64,000 nt of DNA. Origin: F-183 sp964627455 (GTDB lineage Bacteria > Acidobacteriota > Terriglobia > Bryobacterales > Bryobacteraceae). The stretch's first letter is position 1. Each line of letters begins with the position of its first letter. The notes beneath the pieces were generated by a model that was not told the origin of the DNA, ran no database searches, and worked only from the letters and a program-made list of their open reading frames with translations. The stretch spans positions 21,846-85,845 of the forward strand of contig CAZVKC010000033.1 in assembly GCA_964627455.1 (NCBI GenBank), read 5' to 3'. Shown here piece after piece: positions 36,179 to 43,622 of the stretch. Position numbers and translations under genes: made by a program.

Positions 36179-36478
36179 TTACATCTTGATCGACTTGATG
36201 GTGACCGTGTCGCCCTTCAGTTCGCCGTCGATCTCGACCTTGTGTCCGAGGTGGCTCATCACCTTCGACTTGGACGCTTCGTCGATCTTCAGGACCTTGT
36301 CGCCCACGACGAAGACCGGCGCCTGGCCGCCCTTCACGCAGCCTTCGACGCACTTGATGGACTTCTCGGACGCGTCCGCGTGCGCCTTACCGCACTTGGC
36401 GTCGGAAATCGTTCCGTTCCACTTCTCCGCCATCGCGCTCAGCGCGAACAGCGACGCGATCAATGCAACTTTCTTCAC
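36179..36478 (-). CDS. small secreted protein of unknown function
   Basis: A protein of 99 residues: signal peptide (KKVALIASLFALSAMA), then a short beta-rich domain with WNGTISDAKCGKAH, KCVEGCVKGGQAPVFVVGDKV and a C-terminal VEIDGELKGDTVTIKSI. Three cysteines, one CxxxC, suggest a disulfide or metal. Similar small proteins with WxGxISDxKCG are common in acidobacteria (possibly DUF5818); function unknown. Its own terminator follows. Confidence 0.75.
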   Translation of the reverse strand: MKKVALIASLFALSAMAEKWNGTISDAKCGKAHADASEKSIKCVEGCVKGGQAPVFVVGDKVLKIDEASKSKVMSHLGHKVEIDGELKGDTVTIKSIKM

Positions 36479-36572
36479 TAGTCAGGCCTCCTGGTAAGAG
36501 TTATCTACCGTCTCTCAATGTAACAAACGAGATCCGGCGAAGTTTGGATTTCATCCAAGAGAGAAAAGATGC

Positions 36573-37418
36573 ATGAAGTCGTCTTGTTACACTAAAGACT
36601 TGGTCAACAAACCCAAAGTTTGTGCCGTCAGCTTCCTGAATACGGTCCCGCTGGTATGGGGGATGATGCACGGCCCGGAGCGGGAACTGTTCGACCTCGA
36701 ATTCGCCCTGCCGTCGGAATGCGCCCGGCAATTGCGCGAAGGCGAGGCGGATATCGGCATTGTCCCGGTCGCGGCGCTGCTCGACGGCAACTACGGAATC
36801 TTTCGCGGAACCGGCATCGCCTGCCACGGCGCCGTCCGCAGCATCCTGCTCATTTCCAGGGTTCCGTTTGACCGGATCCGCACCCTGGCTCTCGATTCCG
36901 CATCGCGCAGTTCCGTGCTGCTGTGCCGGATCATCCTGTCGAAACGCTACGGGGTTCAGCCCGAGTGGGTTTCCCTTCCCGCCGATCGCGAGGCGATGCT
37001 CGACGCCGCCGACGCGTGCCTGATCATCGGGGATCCCGCCTTGCGCCTCGATCCCGAAAAGTTGCAGGCCGAGGGCTACCATGTGGCCGATCTCGGCCTC
37101 GAATGGGAACAGCTGACCGGACTGCCGATGGTTTTCGCGGTCTGGGCGGGCGATCCGCAACTGGTATGCCCAAAGTACGAAAAAGCGTTCATTTCGTCAT
37201 ACCAGTTCGGCAAAGAGCATTTGGAAGATATTATCCGGGTAGAACATGAGGTTCGCGGCTACTCGCCGGAAACGGTCCGCGAGTACTTCACGCGTTACAT
37301 CGTGTTCGAACTCGGCGACCGCGAATACGAAGGCATGCGGCTGTACTTGCAGTACGCCTCAGAACTTCTCAACCAGCAGACACCTGTGACGACGGCTTCG
37401 GCCAACCGGATTTCCTGA
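36573..37418 (+). CDS. mqnA: chorismate dehydratase MqnA (futalosine menaquinone pathway)
   Basis: A protein of 281 residues with the periplasmic-binding-protein-like fold of MqnA: KVCAVSFLNTVPLVWGMM, CARQLREGEADIGIVPVAALLDG and LGLEWEQLTGLPMVFAVWAG. MqnA turns chorismate into 3-enolpyruvyl-benzoate, the first step of the futalosine route. The ATG at 36573 is used; a TTG at 36600 would fit the family start better. It is 14 bases before mqnC. Confidence 0.92.
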   Translation: MKSSCYTKDLVNKPKVCAVSFLNTVPLVWGMMHGPERELFDLEFALPSECARQLREGEADIGIVPVAALLDGNYGIFRGTGIACHGAVRSILLISRVPFDRIRTLALDSASRSSVLLCRIILSKRYGVQPEWVSLPADREAMLDAADACLIIGDPALRLDPEKLQAEGYHVADLGLEWEQLTGLPMVFAVWAGDPQLVCPKYEKAFISSYQFGKEHLEDIIRVEHEVRGYSPETVREYFTRYIVFELGDREYEGMRLYLQYASELLNQQTPVTTASANRIS

Positions 37419-37432
37419 AGAGCACCACATAT

Positions 37433-38464
37433 ATGATGACCCGCGAGCAGGCGATCGACGCCTTCAACAGCAATGACCTCATCGGACTCGGCATGGAGGC
37501 GGACGCCATCCGCCGCAAACACCATCCCGAGAACGTCGTCAGCTACATCATCGACCGCAACATCAACTACACGAACTTCTGCACGGAGTACTGCAGCTTC
37601 TGCGCGTTCTACCGTCCCGTGGGGCACAAGGAAGGCTACATCCTGCCGAAGGAAGTCATCTTCCAGAAGATCCAGGAAACGATCGACCTCGGCGGCACCG
37701 GCATCCTCATGCAGGGCGGCCTGCATCCGGAGTTGAAGATCGAATGGTATGAAGACCTGCTGCGTTCGATCAAGGCGAAGTTCGACATCTGGTGCCATTG
37801 CTTCTCGTCACCGGAGATCCTGAACATCGCGCAGGTGAGCGGCATCTCGATCAAGGAAACACTACTGCGGTTGCGCGACGCGGGACTCGATTCCCTGCCC
37901 GGCGGCGGCGCGGAAATCCTCGACAACGACGTGCGCCATCGCATCGCGCGGCTGAAGTGCACGGTCGATGAATGGGTAGATGTGCATCGCACGGCGCACG
38001 AGATCGGCATGCGGTCGACGGCGACGATGATGTTCGGCACCGGCGAGACGATCGAGCAGCGGATGAATCACCTCGATGTCGTCCGGCGCCTGCAGGAAGA
38101 GACGGGCGGGTTCACGGCGTTCATCCCGTGGTTCTTCCAGCGCGAACTGACCTCGCTGGGACGATTCGTCAAAGAAGAAGCAACAGCCGTCGAGTACTTG
38201 AAGATGCTGGCGTTGTCTCGCGTCTATCTCGAGAACATCGTGAATATCCAGACGTCGTGGGTGACGCCGGGCTTGAAGACCTGCCAGATCGGGTTGCGAT
38301 TCGGCGGCAACGACGTCGGCAGCATCATGATCGAAGAGAACGTCGTGTCGGCCGCGGGTACGCATCACGCGGCGACGGAGGAAGAACTCCGCCGCCTGAT
38401 CCGCGACGCCGGTTTTGTTCCGAAGCAGCGCGATACGCTGTACCGGACGTATTTCCTCAACTAA
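37433..38464 (+). CDS. mqnC: cyclic dehypoxanthinyl futalosine synthase MqnC (radical SAM)
   Basis: A protein of 343 residues. The radical SAM cluster motif is Cys50-x3-Cys54-x2-Cys57 (CTEYCSFC). The NYTNFCTEYC and LMQGGLHPELKIEWYEDLL segments are those of MqnC, which closes the dehypoxanthine futalosine ring in menaquinone synthesis. Usual length. The stop overlaps that of the converging iron-sulfur repair gene. MqnB, MqnD and MqnE are not in the window. Confidence 0.95.
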   Translation: MMTREQAIDAFNSNDLIGLGMEADAIRRKHHPENVVSYIIDRNINYTNFCTEYCSFCAFYRPVGHKEGYILPKEVIFQKIQETIDLGGTGILMQGGLHPELKIEWYEDLLRSIKAKFDIWCHCFSSPEILNIAQVSGISIKETLLRLRDAGLDSLPGGGAEILDNDVRHRIARLKCTVDEWVDVHRTAHEIGMRSTATMMFGTGETIEQRMNHLDVVRRLQEETGGFTAFIPWFFQRELTSLGRFVKEEATAVEYLKMLALSRVYLENIVNIQTSWVTPGLKTCQIGLRFGGNDVGSIMIEENVVSAAGTHHAATEEELRRLIRDAGFVPKQRDTLYRTYFLN

Positions 38465-39168
38465 CCGACCGACTCTTCCAGGCGGATCGCCTTCGGGAAC
38501 AGGATGTTGTTCTCGAGATGGATGTGCTGGTGGAGATCGCGTTCGAACTCCTCCAGCGCCTGATACAGAGCGCGGTAGCTCATGCACGCTTCCGGAGGAG
38601 GCGTGTAGTTCGACGTCAACCGGCGCAGCGACTGCAACAGTTCTCCGGCGTCTTCGTGCTCTTCGAACATGCGCGAGATCGGACAGTGCAGGGGCATCGG
38701 CGCCGGTCCGCCCATCAGCAGACGCTCGATCAGAGGAAAGAGCACCTGTTCCTCTTTCATCAGATGCATCGCGAGTTCCTGCGACATCGCCCCGAAGATA
38801 TCCTGCATCTCGTTCAGTTCCGGATGATTGGCGCCGTGGCGGTTCACCACCTTCGCCAGTAATCCTTCGATGCGCGGACTCTCACGGCGAATGAAGACGT
38901 GATGCGCATCGAGGATATGCGTGATCAGTTCGCCGAGAGGCGCCTGGTTCCAATCCCGCTCCACCGCCGGAACGGCGTCCGAACAGTTGCGGTCCAGCGA
39001 CTGCATCAGCTCTTCCAGCGCCACGCCTGCCTTGCCGGTCGCCTCGCGGATCGTATTGCGGCCGCCGCAGCAATAATCGATGCCGTACTGTTCGAACACC
39101 CTGGTGACACCCGGATTGAGCACCGCCACGTCGGCCACGGTGGCATCCGGACTGATCTGGATCGCCAT
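38461..39168 (-). CDS. ric: iron-sulfur cluster repair di-iron protein (RIC/ScdA/YtfE)
   Basis: A protein of 235 residues. The N-terminal ScdA domain has YGIDYCCGG at about residue 28; the rest is a hemerythrin-like four-helix bundle with spaced histidines (HILDAHH, HLMKEEQVLFPLIERL, EEHEDAGELL, LHQHIHLENNILFPKA). RIC proteins bind a di-iron centre and restore iron-sulfur clusters damaged by nitric oxide or peroxide. The ATG at 39168 has GGAGG eight bases upstream. It is last in a leftward gene set with cytochromes and an NrfD-type complex, which suggests that this module meets NO or a similar stress. Confidence 0.92.
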   Translation of the reverse strand: MAIQISPDATVADVAVLNPGVTRVFEQYGIDYCCGGRNTIREATGKAGVALEELMQSLDRNCSDAVPAVERDWNQAPLGELITHILDAHHVFIRRESPRIEGLLAKVVNRHGANHPELNEMQDIFGAMSQELAMHLMKEEQVLFPLIERLLMGGPAPMPLHCPISRMFEEHEDAGELLQSLRRLTSNYTPPPEACMSYRALYQALEEFERDLHQHIHLENNILFPKAIRLEESVG

Positions 39169-39228
39169 GCTGAGATCCTCCTCTGATCTCAAGTTACGCG
39201 GGCCAGCCGTCCAAAGCTGTGACCAAAG

Positions 39229-40338
39229 TCACCGAACGCGATCAGTGTGCGTGCGAATCGTCACCGTGCGCTGTTCGGCCGATCTTTCACTCGGCGAATA
39301 GTAGTACGACAGGTTGGCGCGGATGTCCGCCGGCGACCCTTTCGGGATGTCGAACCAGAACTCTTCCGTGCGTTTCTCGTCCGGCGCAAGACGCGTATCC
39401 GAAATCGCCTTGGCGGCTTTCAGAAACGCGGTGTGTTCCGCGCCGAGCGCTGCGCCGGAGGCGTCTCCGACCTTCCGCGTATACACTTTGGTCTGACTCA
39501 ATTTCTTCCCACCGCCGTCGGCGTTGACCTGCAGGATCAGCTGGCGCAGGGGAGATCCGGTCGGAACCGAATGCCCGGCTCCGGTATTGGCGACCTCCAC
39601 CGTTACTTTCACGCGGTCGCCATCGCGGGTCGAGATCATGCGGGTTTTCAGCGTCTGGTTCAATTGCGCGACCGACCGGCTGCCCGGCATGCGATGCAGG
39701 TTCACTTTGCCTTCGGGTTCGCGGTCGAGACGCGCCTCCGCGACGCGGCCGGAGACCTGGTACATATGGCAGGACTGGCAGGTCTTGCCCTCCTTGGCGT
39801 AGCGGCTCGCCTGCCATTCGGAGAACGTCGTCAGGACGGCGAAGCCCTGGCTGTTCTTGTATTCGTGACAGGGAGCGCACACCATCGAACTCGTATGGAT
39901 CGCCGAGTAGGCCGTCAGGTGCGTTGACGAGATCGCATCCTTCAACGGACCGGTCTTGACGTTGGTGTACTCGAGTTTCGCCTTGGCGTTGCCGCTGACC
40001 ATGGACACATCCCGGATCGAGTGGCAGTAATCACAGGTGACGCCCTCCCAACTGACTTTGCGTTCCATCGCCATGTCGCCGGACTGCGCCGCGATGGGAG
40101 AGTGGCAGCCGAGGCAGTTCTGCCGCACCTGCGAGCCCATGGCTTTTTCCGCGGATTCGAGGGCGTCCTGGAACAGACGGCCTTCCGCGGCTTTGGCGTG
40201 CGAAGACTCCTTCCACGCTTCGACGATCGTGCGATGGCAGCGGCCGCACAATTCCGCGCTACTCATCGGCTTCAGCGGCAAGGCCCACGACACCGGCAAC
40301 GATACCGCTCCAATTACCAGAACACGATTCCACAACAT
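39229..40338 (-). CDS. secreted five-heme cytochrome c
   Basis: A protein of 369 residues: signal peptide (VLVIGAVSLPVSWA), then five CxxCH motifs in the first 210 residues (CGRCH, CLGCH, CDYCH, CAPCH, CQSCH), then a C-terminal beta domain of about 150 residues without heme (RVKVTVEVANTGAGHSVPTG). The heme part resembles cytochrome c554-type proteins. It lies 18 bases downstream of the nrfD-like gene, so it probably receives electrons from that complex. A catalytic role cannot be excluded. Confidence 0.85.
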   Translation of the reverse strand: MLWNRVLVIGAVSLPVSWALPLKPMSSAELCGRCHRTIVEAWKESSHAKAAEGRLFQDALESAEKAMGSQVRQNCLGCHSPIAAQSGDMAMERKVSWEGVTCDYCHSIRDVSMVSGNAKAKLEYTNVKTGPLKDAISSTHLTAYSAIHTSSMVCAPCHEYKNSQGFAVLTTFSEWQASRYAKEGKTCQSCHMYQVSGRVAEARLDREPEGKVNLHRMPGSRSVAQLNQTLKTRMISTRDGDRVKVTVEVANTGAGHSVPTGSPLRQLILQVNADGGGKKLSQTKVYTRKVGDASGAALGAEHTAFLKAAKAISDTRLAPDEKRTEEFWFDIPKGSPADIRANLSYYYSPSERSAEQRTVTIRTHTDRVR

Positions 40339-40356
40339 GATGAGGACCTTCCTTTC

Positions 40357-41532
40357 TCAATGCGTCGTCGTGGCCGCGGATTGGTCGGGCCACGGAGGCA
40401 GCAGCTTGACCAGAGCCCAGAGAATGAGACACGGCAGAATGAGAAGTGCGATGGCTGGGACGAGTCCCTCGCGCGTGACGAACTCCATCTTGTAGCTCGT
40501 GTAGCCGAGGAAGCTCTTGGAGAACAACTGGCCGCCGATGACGACATTCCAGCGCATGGCGAAGATGCCGGCGAGGGTCAGGAATCCTGCGCCGAGGTAA
40601 AGTCCGCGGCGGGTCTTCTCGGCCAGTTTCAGCACCTGCGTCGCCGCAAGCATGAGGATCGGCACGATGGTCCCGAGGATGATCTGGATGAGGACCTGCG
40701 AAGTCCAGAGGCGCGTGTGGACCATGAAGTCCAGGCTCTGGAACGATTCGTCGGCCTCGTAGATGCGGTGGATCAGGTCCAGCATTTCGAGCGAGAAATC
40801 GATGAGGAAGGCGTAGAACAGATACTTGCCGATGGTGTCGACACAAGCCATGTCGGTCGGCTTGCCGCGCCATCGTGTGAGCAACATATACAGGACGAGC
40901 ACCGCCGCGATGCCCGACACCATGGCGGAAAACAGAAACACGATGGGCATCAAGGGCGTGGACCACCAGGGGTTCGCCTTGATGGATCCGAAGATGAAGC
41001 CGACATAGCCGTGCAGCATGAAAGCCGAAGGGATGCCAATGACGGTGATGATCCAGCCGACGCGATCATCGACTTTGCGGCTGGCCTCATCAATGTTCGA
41101 CGAGCCGAGCGTGAGCGCTTTGTAGATCCAGCGCGTGACGCCGGTCGTCGACTGGCTGAGCATCACGATATCGGCGCGGTAGTCGAGCCAGATTTCGAGC
41201 AGCAGGACCACCATCAGATACCACAGGTACACGAAGCCGAACATCGCCATCGCGGACGACGTATGCGGCGTCAGATACATTTCGAACGAACGCTCGGGAT
41301 GTCCCAGATGCAGTTGCAGCGGCAGCGGCGCGACCAGCAGGAACGCGAGCGCCGTGAGCAGCGCCAGCCGGTATGTCGGCTTCACTGCTTCGACCTTGAA
41401 GACGCGTTCGAGCGACGCGAGGATGAACGCGCCGGCGACGAGTCCCGTGATGTAGGGATAGAGCACAATGAGGATGCTCCACTGCAGTTCCACCTCATTG
41501 GGATACATGAAACCTTCAACGCCTGGATGCAT
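40357..41532 (-). CDS. nrfD: NrfD/PsrC-type quinone-interacting membrane subunit
   Basis: A membrane protein of 391 residues with nine or ten helices and NrfD-family features: EVELQWSILIVLYPYITGLVAGAF at the start, LLVAPLPLQLHLGHPERSFE, and MRWNVVIGGQLFSKSFLGY near the end. NrfD subunits exchange electrons between menaquinol and the attached FeS subunit. It lies between the FeS gene (18-base gap) and the five-heme cytochrome. No molybdopterin subunit is nearby. Confidence 0.9.
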   Translation of the reverse strand: MHPGVEGFMYPNEVELQWSILIVLYPYITGLVAGAFILASLERVFKVEAVKPTYRLALLTALAFLLVAPLPLQLHLGHPERSFEMYLTPHTSSAMAMFGFVYLWYLMVVLLLEIWLDYRADIVMLSQSTTGVTRWIYKALTLGSSNIDEASRKVDDRVGWIITVIGIPSAFMLHGYVGFIFGSIKANPWWSTPLMPIVFLFSAMVSGIAAVLVLYMLLTRWRGKPTDMACVDTIGKYLFYAFLIDFSLEMLDLIHRIYEADESFQSLDFMVHTRLWTSQVLIQIILGTIVPILMLAATQVLKLAEKTRRGLYLGAGFLTLAGIFAMRWNVVIGGQLFSKSFLGYTSYKMEFVTREGLVPAIALLILPCLILWALVKLLPPWPDQSAATTTH

Positions 41533-41549
41533 ATGTGCGCGCCTCCTTT

Positions 41550-42311
41550 CTAGCGGACCGCTCCGTCGAGATCCTTGTAATACACCTTCGCCCGTGTGGC
41601 CATGTGCGGCTTCAGCACCTGTACGCGGTTGTCGCGCAGGAAGGCGTGGGCCGGATCATTGGGATTCTTGAAGTCCGCGAGCGTGCGGCAGCCGGTCGGG
41701 CAGGCTTCGCAGCAAGCAGTCGTCTGCCCGTTGGTGATGCGGTGGTAACAGAGATTGCACTTGTCGACCGTCTGTTTCGTCGGATGGATGTAGCGGCATC
41801 CATACGGGCAGGCTTGCACGCAATAGCGGCAGCCGAGGCAATACTTCTGATCGACGAGCACGACGCCGTCGGGACTGACGAAGGTCGCGCCGACGGGACA
41901 GACCTGCGTGCAGGGCGAATCCCAGCAGTGGTTGCAGAGTTTCGGCACGTAGAACGACTTCACGTTCTTCGCGGTGCTGGGCGGGAATCCCTCGATGCCG
42001 CCTTTGGGAGATTCGACGTGGGGATGTTCCTCGTCCCCCTCGCGGATCTCGTAGCGTTCGACCCAGGTGCGGAAGTAGCCCTCCGGCACATCGTTTTCTT
42101 TGGCGCAGGCGCGGACGCAGTTGCCGCAGCCGATACACTTACTGAGGTCGATGGTCATGCCCCACCAGTGATCCGCCGCGCGATACTTCTCCACGGTGGC
42201 CGCGTGGACCTCTCCTTCAACCAGGTTCAACCCAGCCGCAGCAGCGGGCGTAAGCAGAACCAGTTTGGTCAACCCATCGATAAATTCGCGCCGATTCAAT
42301 TCCTGAGACAT
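41550..42311 (-). CDS. four-cluster ferredoxin-like subunit (NrfC/PsrB type)
   Basis: A protein of 253 residues. Four cysteine groups suitable for four 4Fe-4S clusters: CIGCGNCVRAC, CNHCWDSPCTQVC, CLGCRYCVQAC and CNLC...CCEAC. The N-terminus has RREFI followed by a hydrophobic stretch, so it may be exported by the Tat system. It passes electrons between the NrfD-like subunit and a partner, here most likely the cytochromes. Confidence 0.92.
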   Translation of the reverse strand: MSQELNRREFIDGLTKLVLLTPAAAAGLNLVEGEVHAATVEKYRAADHWWGMTIDLSKCIGCGNCVRACAKENDVPEGYFRTWVERYEIREGDEEHPHVESPKGGIEGFPPSTAKNVKSFYVPKLCNHCWDSPCTQVCPVGATFVSPDGVVLVDQKYCLGCRYCVQACPYGCRYIHPTKQTVDKCNLCYHRITNGQTTACCEACPTGCRTLADFKNPNDPAHAFLRDNRVQVLKPHMATRAKVYYKDLDGAVR

Positions 42312-42347
42312 AACGTCGCCTCCCTCGGACGGACTTTGTGATTGTGA

Positions 42348-42821
42348 TTAGAACTTGGGCTTGTGCGGATGGTGGCAGTTGATGCAGGCGCCGGCGTCCG
42401 CGTTGTGTTGGGCTACCACGACCTGCGGGAAAGCGGCGGGTTTTGCCGCATCTTTGGCATGGCATCCGGCGCAGAGCGCGACGATGTTGAGTTTCGCGGG
42501 CTTTTGTTGGGACTGGTCGTTTGCGTTAGCGTGCGCAGCGGAGGCTCCGTGGCAGGCTTCGCAAGAGACCTTCGCGTGGCTATTGGACTTGCGGTCTTTG
42601 TCCTCGGTTTCGTGGCACAGAACGCATTCCGTCTGGCCTGCGAAGACCATGGGCTTCGACCGGTTGTCATCCAGCGCAGCGGGCCGGTAGTGGCCCAACT
42701 TGCCGAAGTCTTGTGGGATAACGGCCCGCCTCACGAGAAGGAAGGCGACAAGGAAAACAGCGACCACTCCAGCGAGCCTGACGAGGTGCTCGGCGGGGTG
42801 GGAGGTGGTTCGTGCGGCCAT
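42348..42821 (-). CDS. membrane-anchored four-heme cytochrome c
   Basis: A protein of 157 residues: an N-terminal transmembrane anchor (LVRLAGVVAVFLVAFLLVRRAV), then four CxxCH motifs (CVLCH, CEACH, CAGCH, CINCH). First gene of the set with the FeS subunit, NrfD, the five-heme cytochrome and RIC. It resembles class III or NrfB-like small multiheme carriers. Confidence 0.88.
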   Translation of the reverse strand: MAARTTSHPAEHLVRLAGVVAVFLVAFLLVRRAVIPQDFGKLGHYRPAALDDNRSKPMVFAGQTECVLCHETEDKDRKSNSHAKVSCEACHGASAAHANANDQSQQKPAKLNIVALCAGCHAKDAAKPAAFPQVVVAQHNADAGACINCHHPHKPKF

Positions 42822-42896
42822 GGGACGAACTCCTTTGGCCGGAGACTAGGGCAATCCAATGACCACAGGTTTGGCGAGTTGCAGAGGCTAATTCGA

Positions 42897-42910
42897 GTGA
42901 TAGTCCCCAA
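42897..42910 (-). promoter_or_regulatory. possible Fnr/Dnr-type site before the cytochrome operon
   Basis: TTGGG-N4-ATCAC on the minus strand matches TTGAT-N4-ATCAA at seven of ten positions. It lies 76 bases before the tetraheme gene and next to the Crp/Fnr-family gene. Confidence 0.3.
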
Positions 42911-42945
42911 GTGGTGGGAACAGGCAGGGGCAGGACCCCCAGTTC

Positions 42946-43581
42946 TCACGCAGCCGACGACAGATCGTTCTCGAGGCCTTCGAGATCCAGAATGCGGATT
43001 TCGCGGCCTTTCATTTCGATGAAGCCTTGTGCCTGCAGGCGAGCCAGATTGCGGGAGACGAGTTCGCGAACGGTGCCGATTTGCGCTGCGAGTTCCTGGT
43101 GGCTGTGCTCGAGGACGAACATCTGCTGATTGCCGGCCTGGCGCAGGATCCAGGAGATGAGGCGGTGGCGAACCGTGGTGAACGAGAGTTCTTCGATGAT
43201 GCCGACCAGCCTGCGCAGGCGGGATCCGACTACTTGCAGGAGCTTGAGGGCGACTTCCGGCTTTTCGAGGCAGAGGGCGCGCAAGTCCTGACGGGAAACG
43301 AACAGCGTTTCGGAAGATTGCACGGCGGAAGCCGAGGCTGGATAGCGGCCACCGTCAAAGACGGGGAGTTCCGCGATGGAACTCCCCGGACCTTCGATCG
43401 CAAGCACTTGTTCGCGGCCGTTGGGCGACATCTTGAAGATGCGAACCCTTCCGGTCACGAGGATGTAGAGACCAGCGCATTGTTCGCCTTCGGTGAACAG
43501 GATCTCTCCGGCTCCATGCGAACGAATCCCTGCCCGGGATGCAAGCATCTCGAGTTCGGCGTCGTTCAGCGCGGCGAACAA
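42946..43581 (-). CDS. Crp/Fnr-family transcription regulator
   Basis: A protein of about 211 residues: a cyclic-nucleotide-type beta barrel (GAGEILFTEGEQCAGLYILVTGRVRIF), a long dimer helix and a winged helix-turn-helix (HQELAAQIGTVRELVSRNLARL). It lacks the cysteine set of true Fnr. It sits directly upstream of the cytochrome/NrfD operon and probably controls it. The start is a TTG with AAGG eight bases upstream; the frame continues upstream for at least 15 family-like codons (REILKATQ) but offers no ATG, GTG or TTG there. Confidence 0.88.
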   Translation of the reverse strand: MFAALNDAELEMLASRAGIRSHGAGEILFTEGEQCAGLYILVTGRVRIFKMSPNGREQVLAIEGPGSSIAELPVFDGGRYPASASAVQSSETLFVSRQDLRALCLEKPEVALKLLQVVGSRLRRLVGIIEELSFTTVRHRLISWILRQAGNQQMFVLEHSHQELAAQIGTVRELVSRNLARLQAQGFIEMKGREIRILDLEGLENDLSSAA

Positions 43582-43622
43582 CTGGGTCGCCTTGAGTATC
43601 TCCCTGGGCGAAAGAATGGCGG

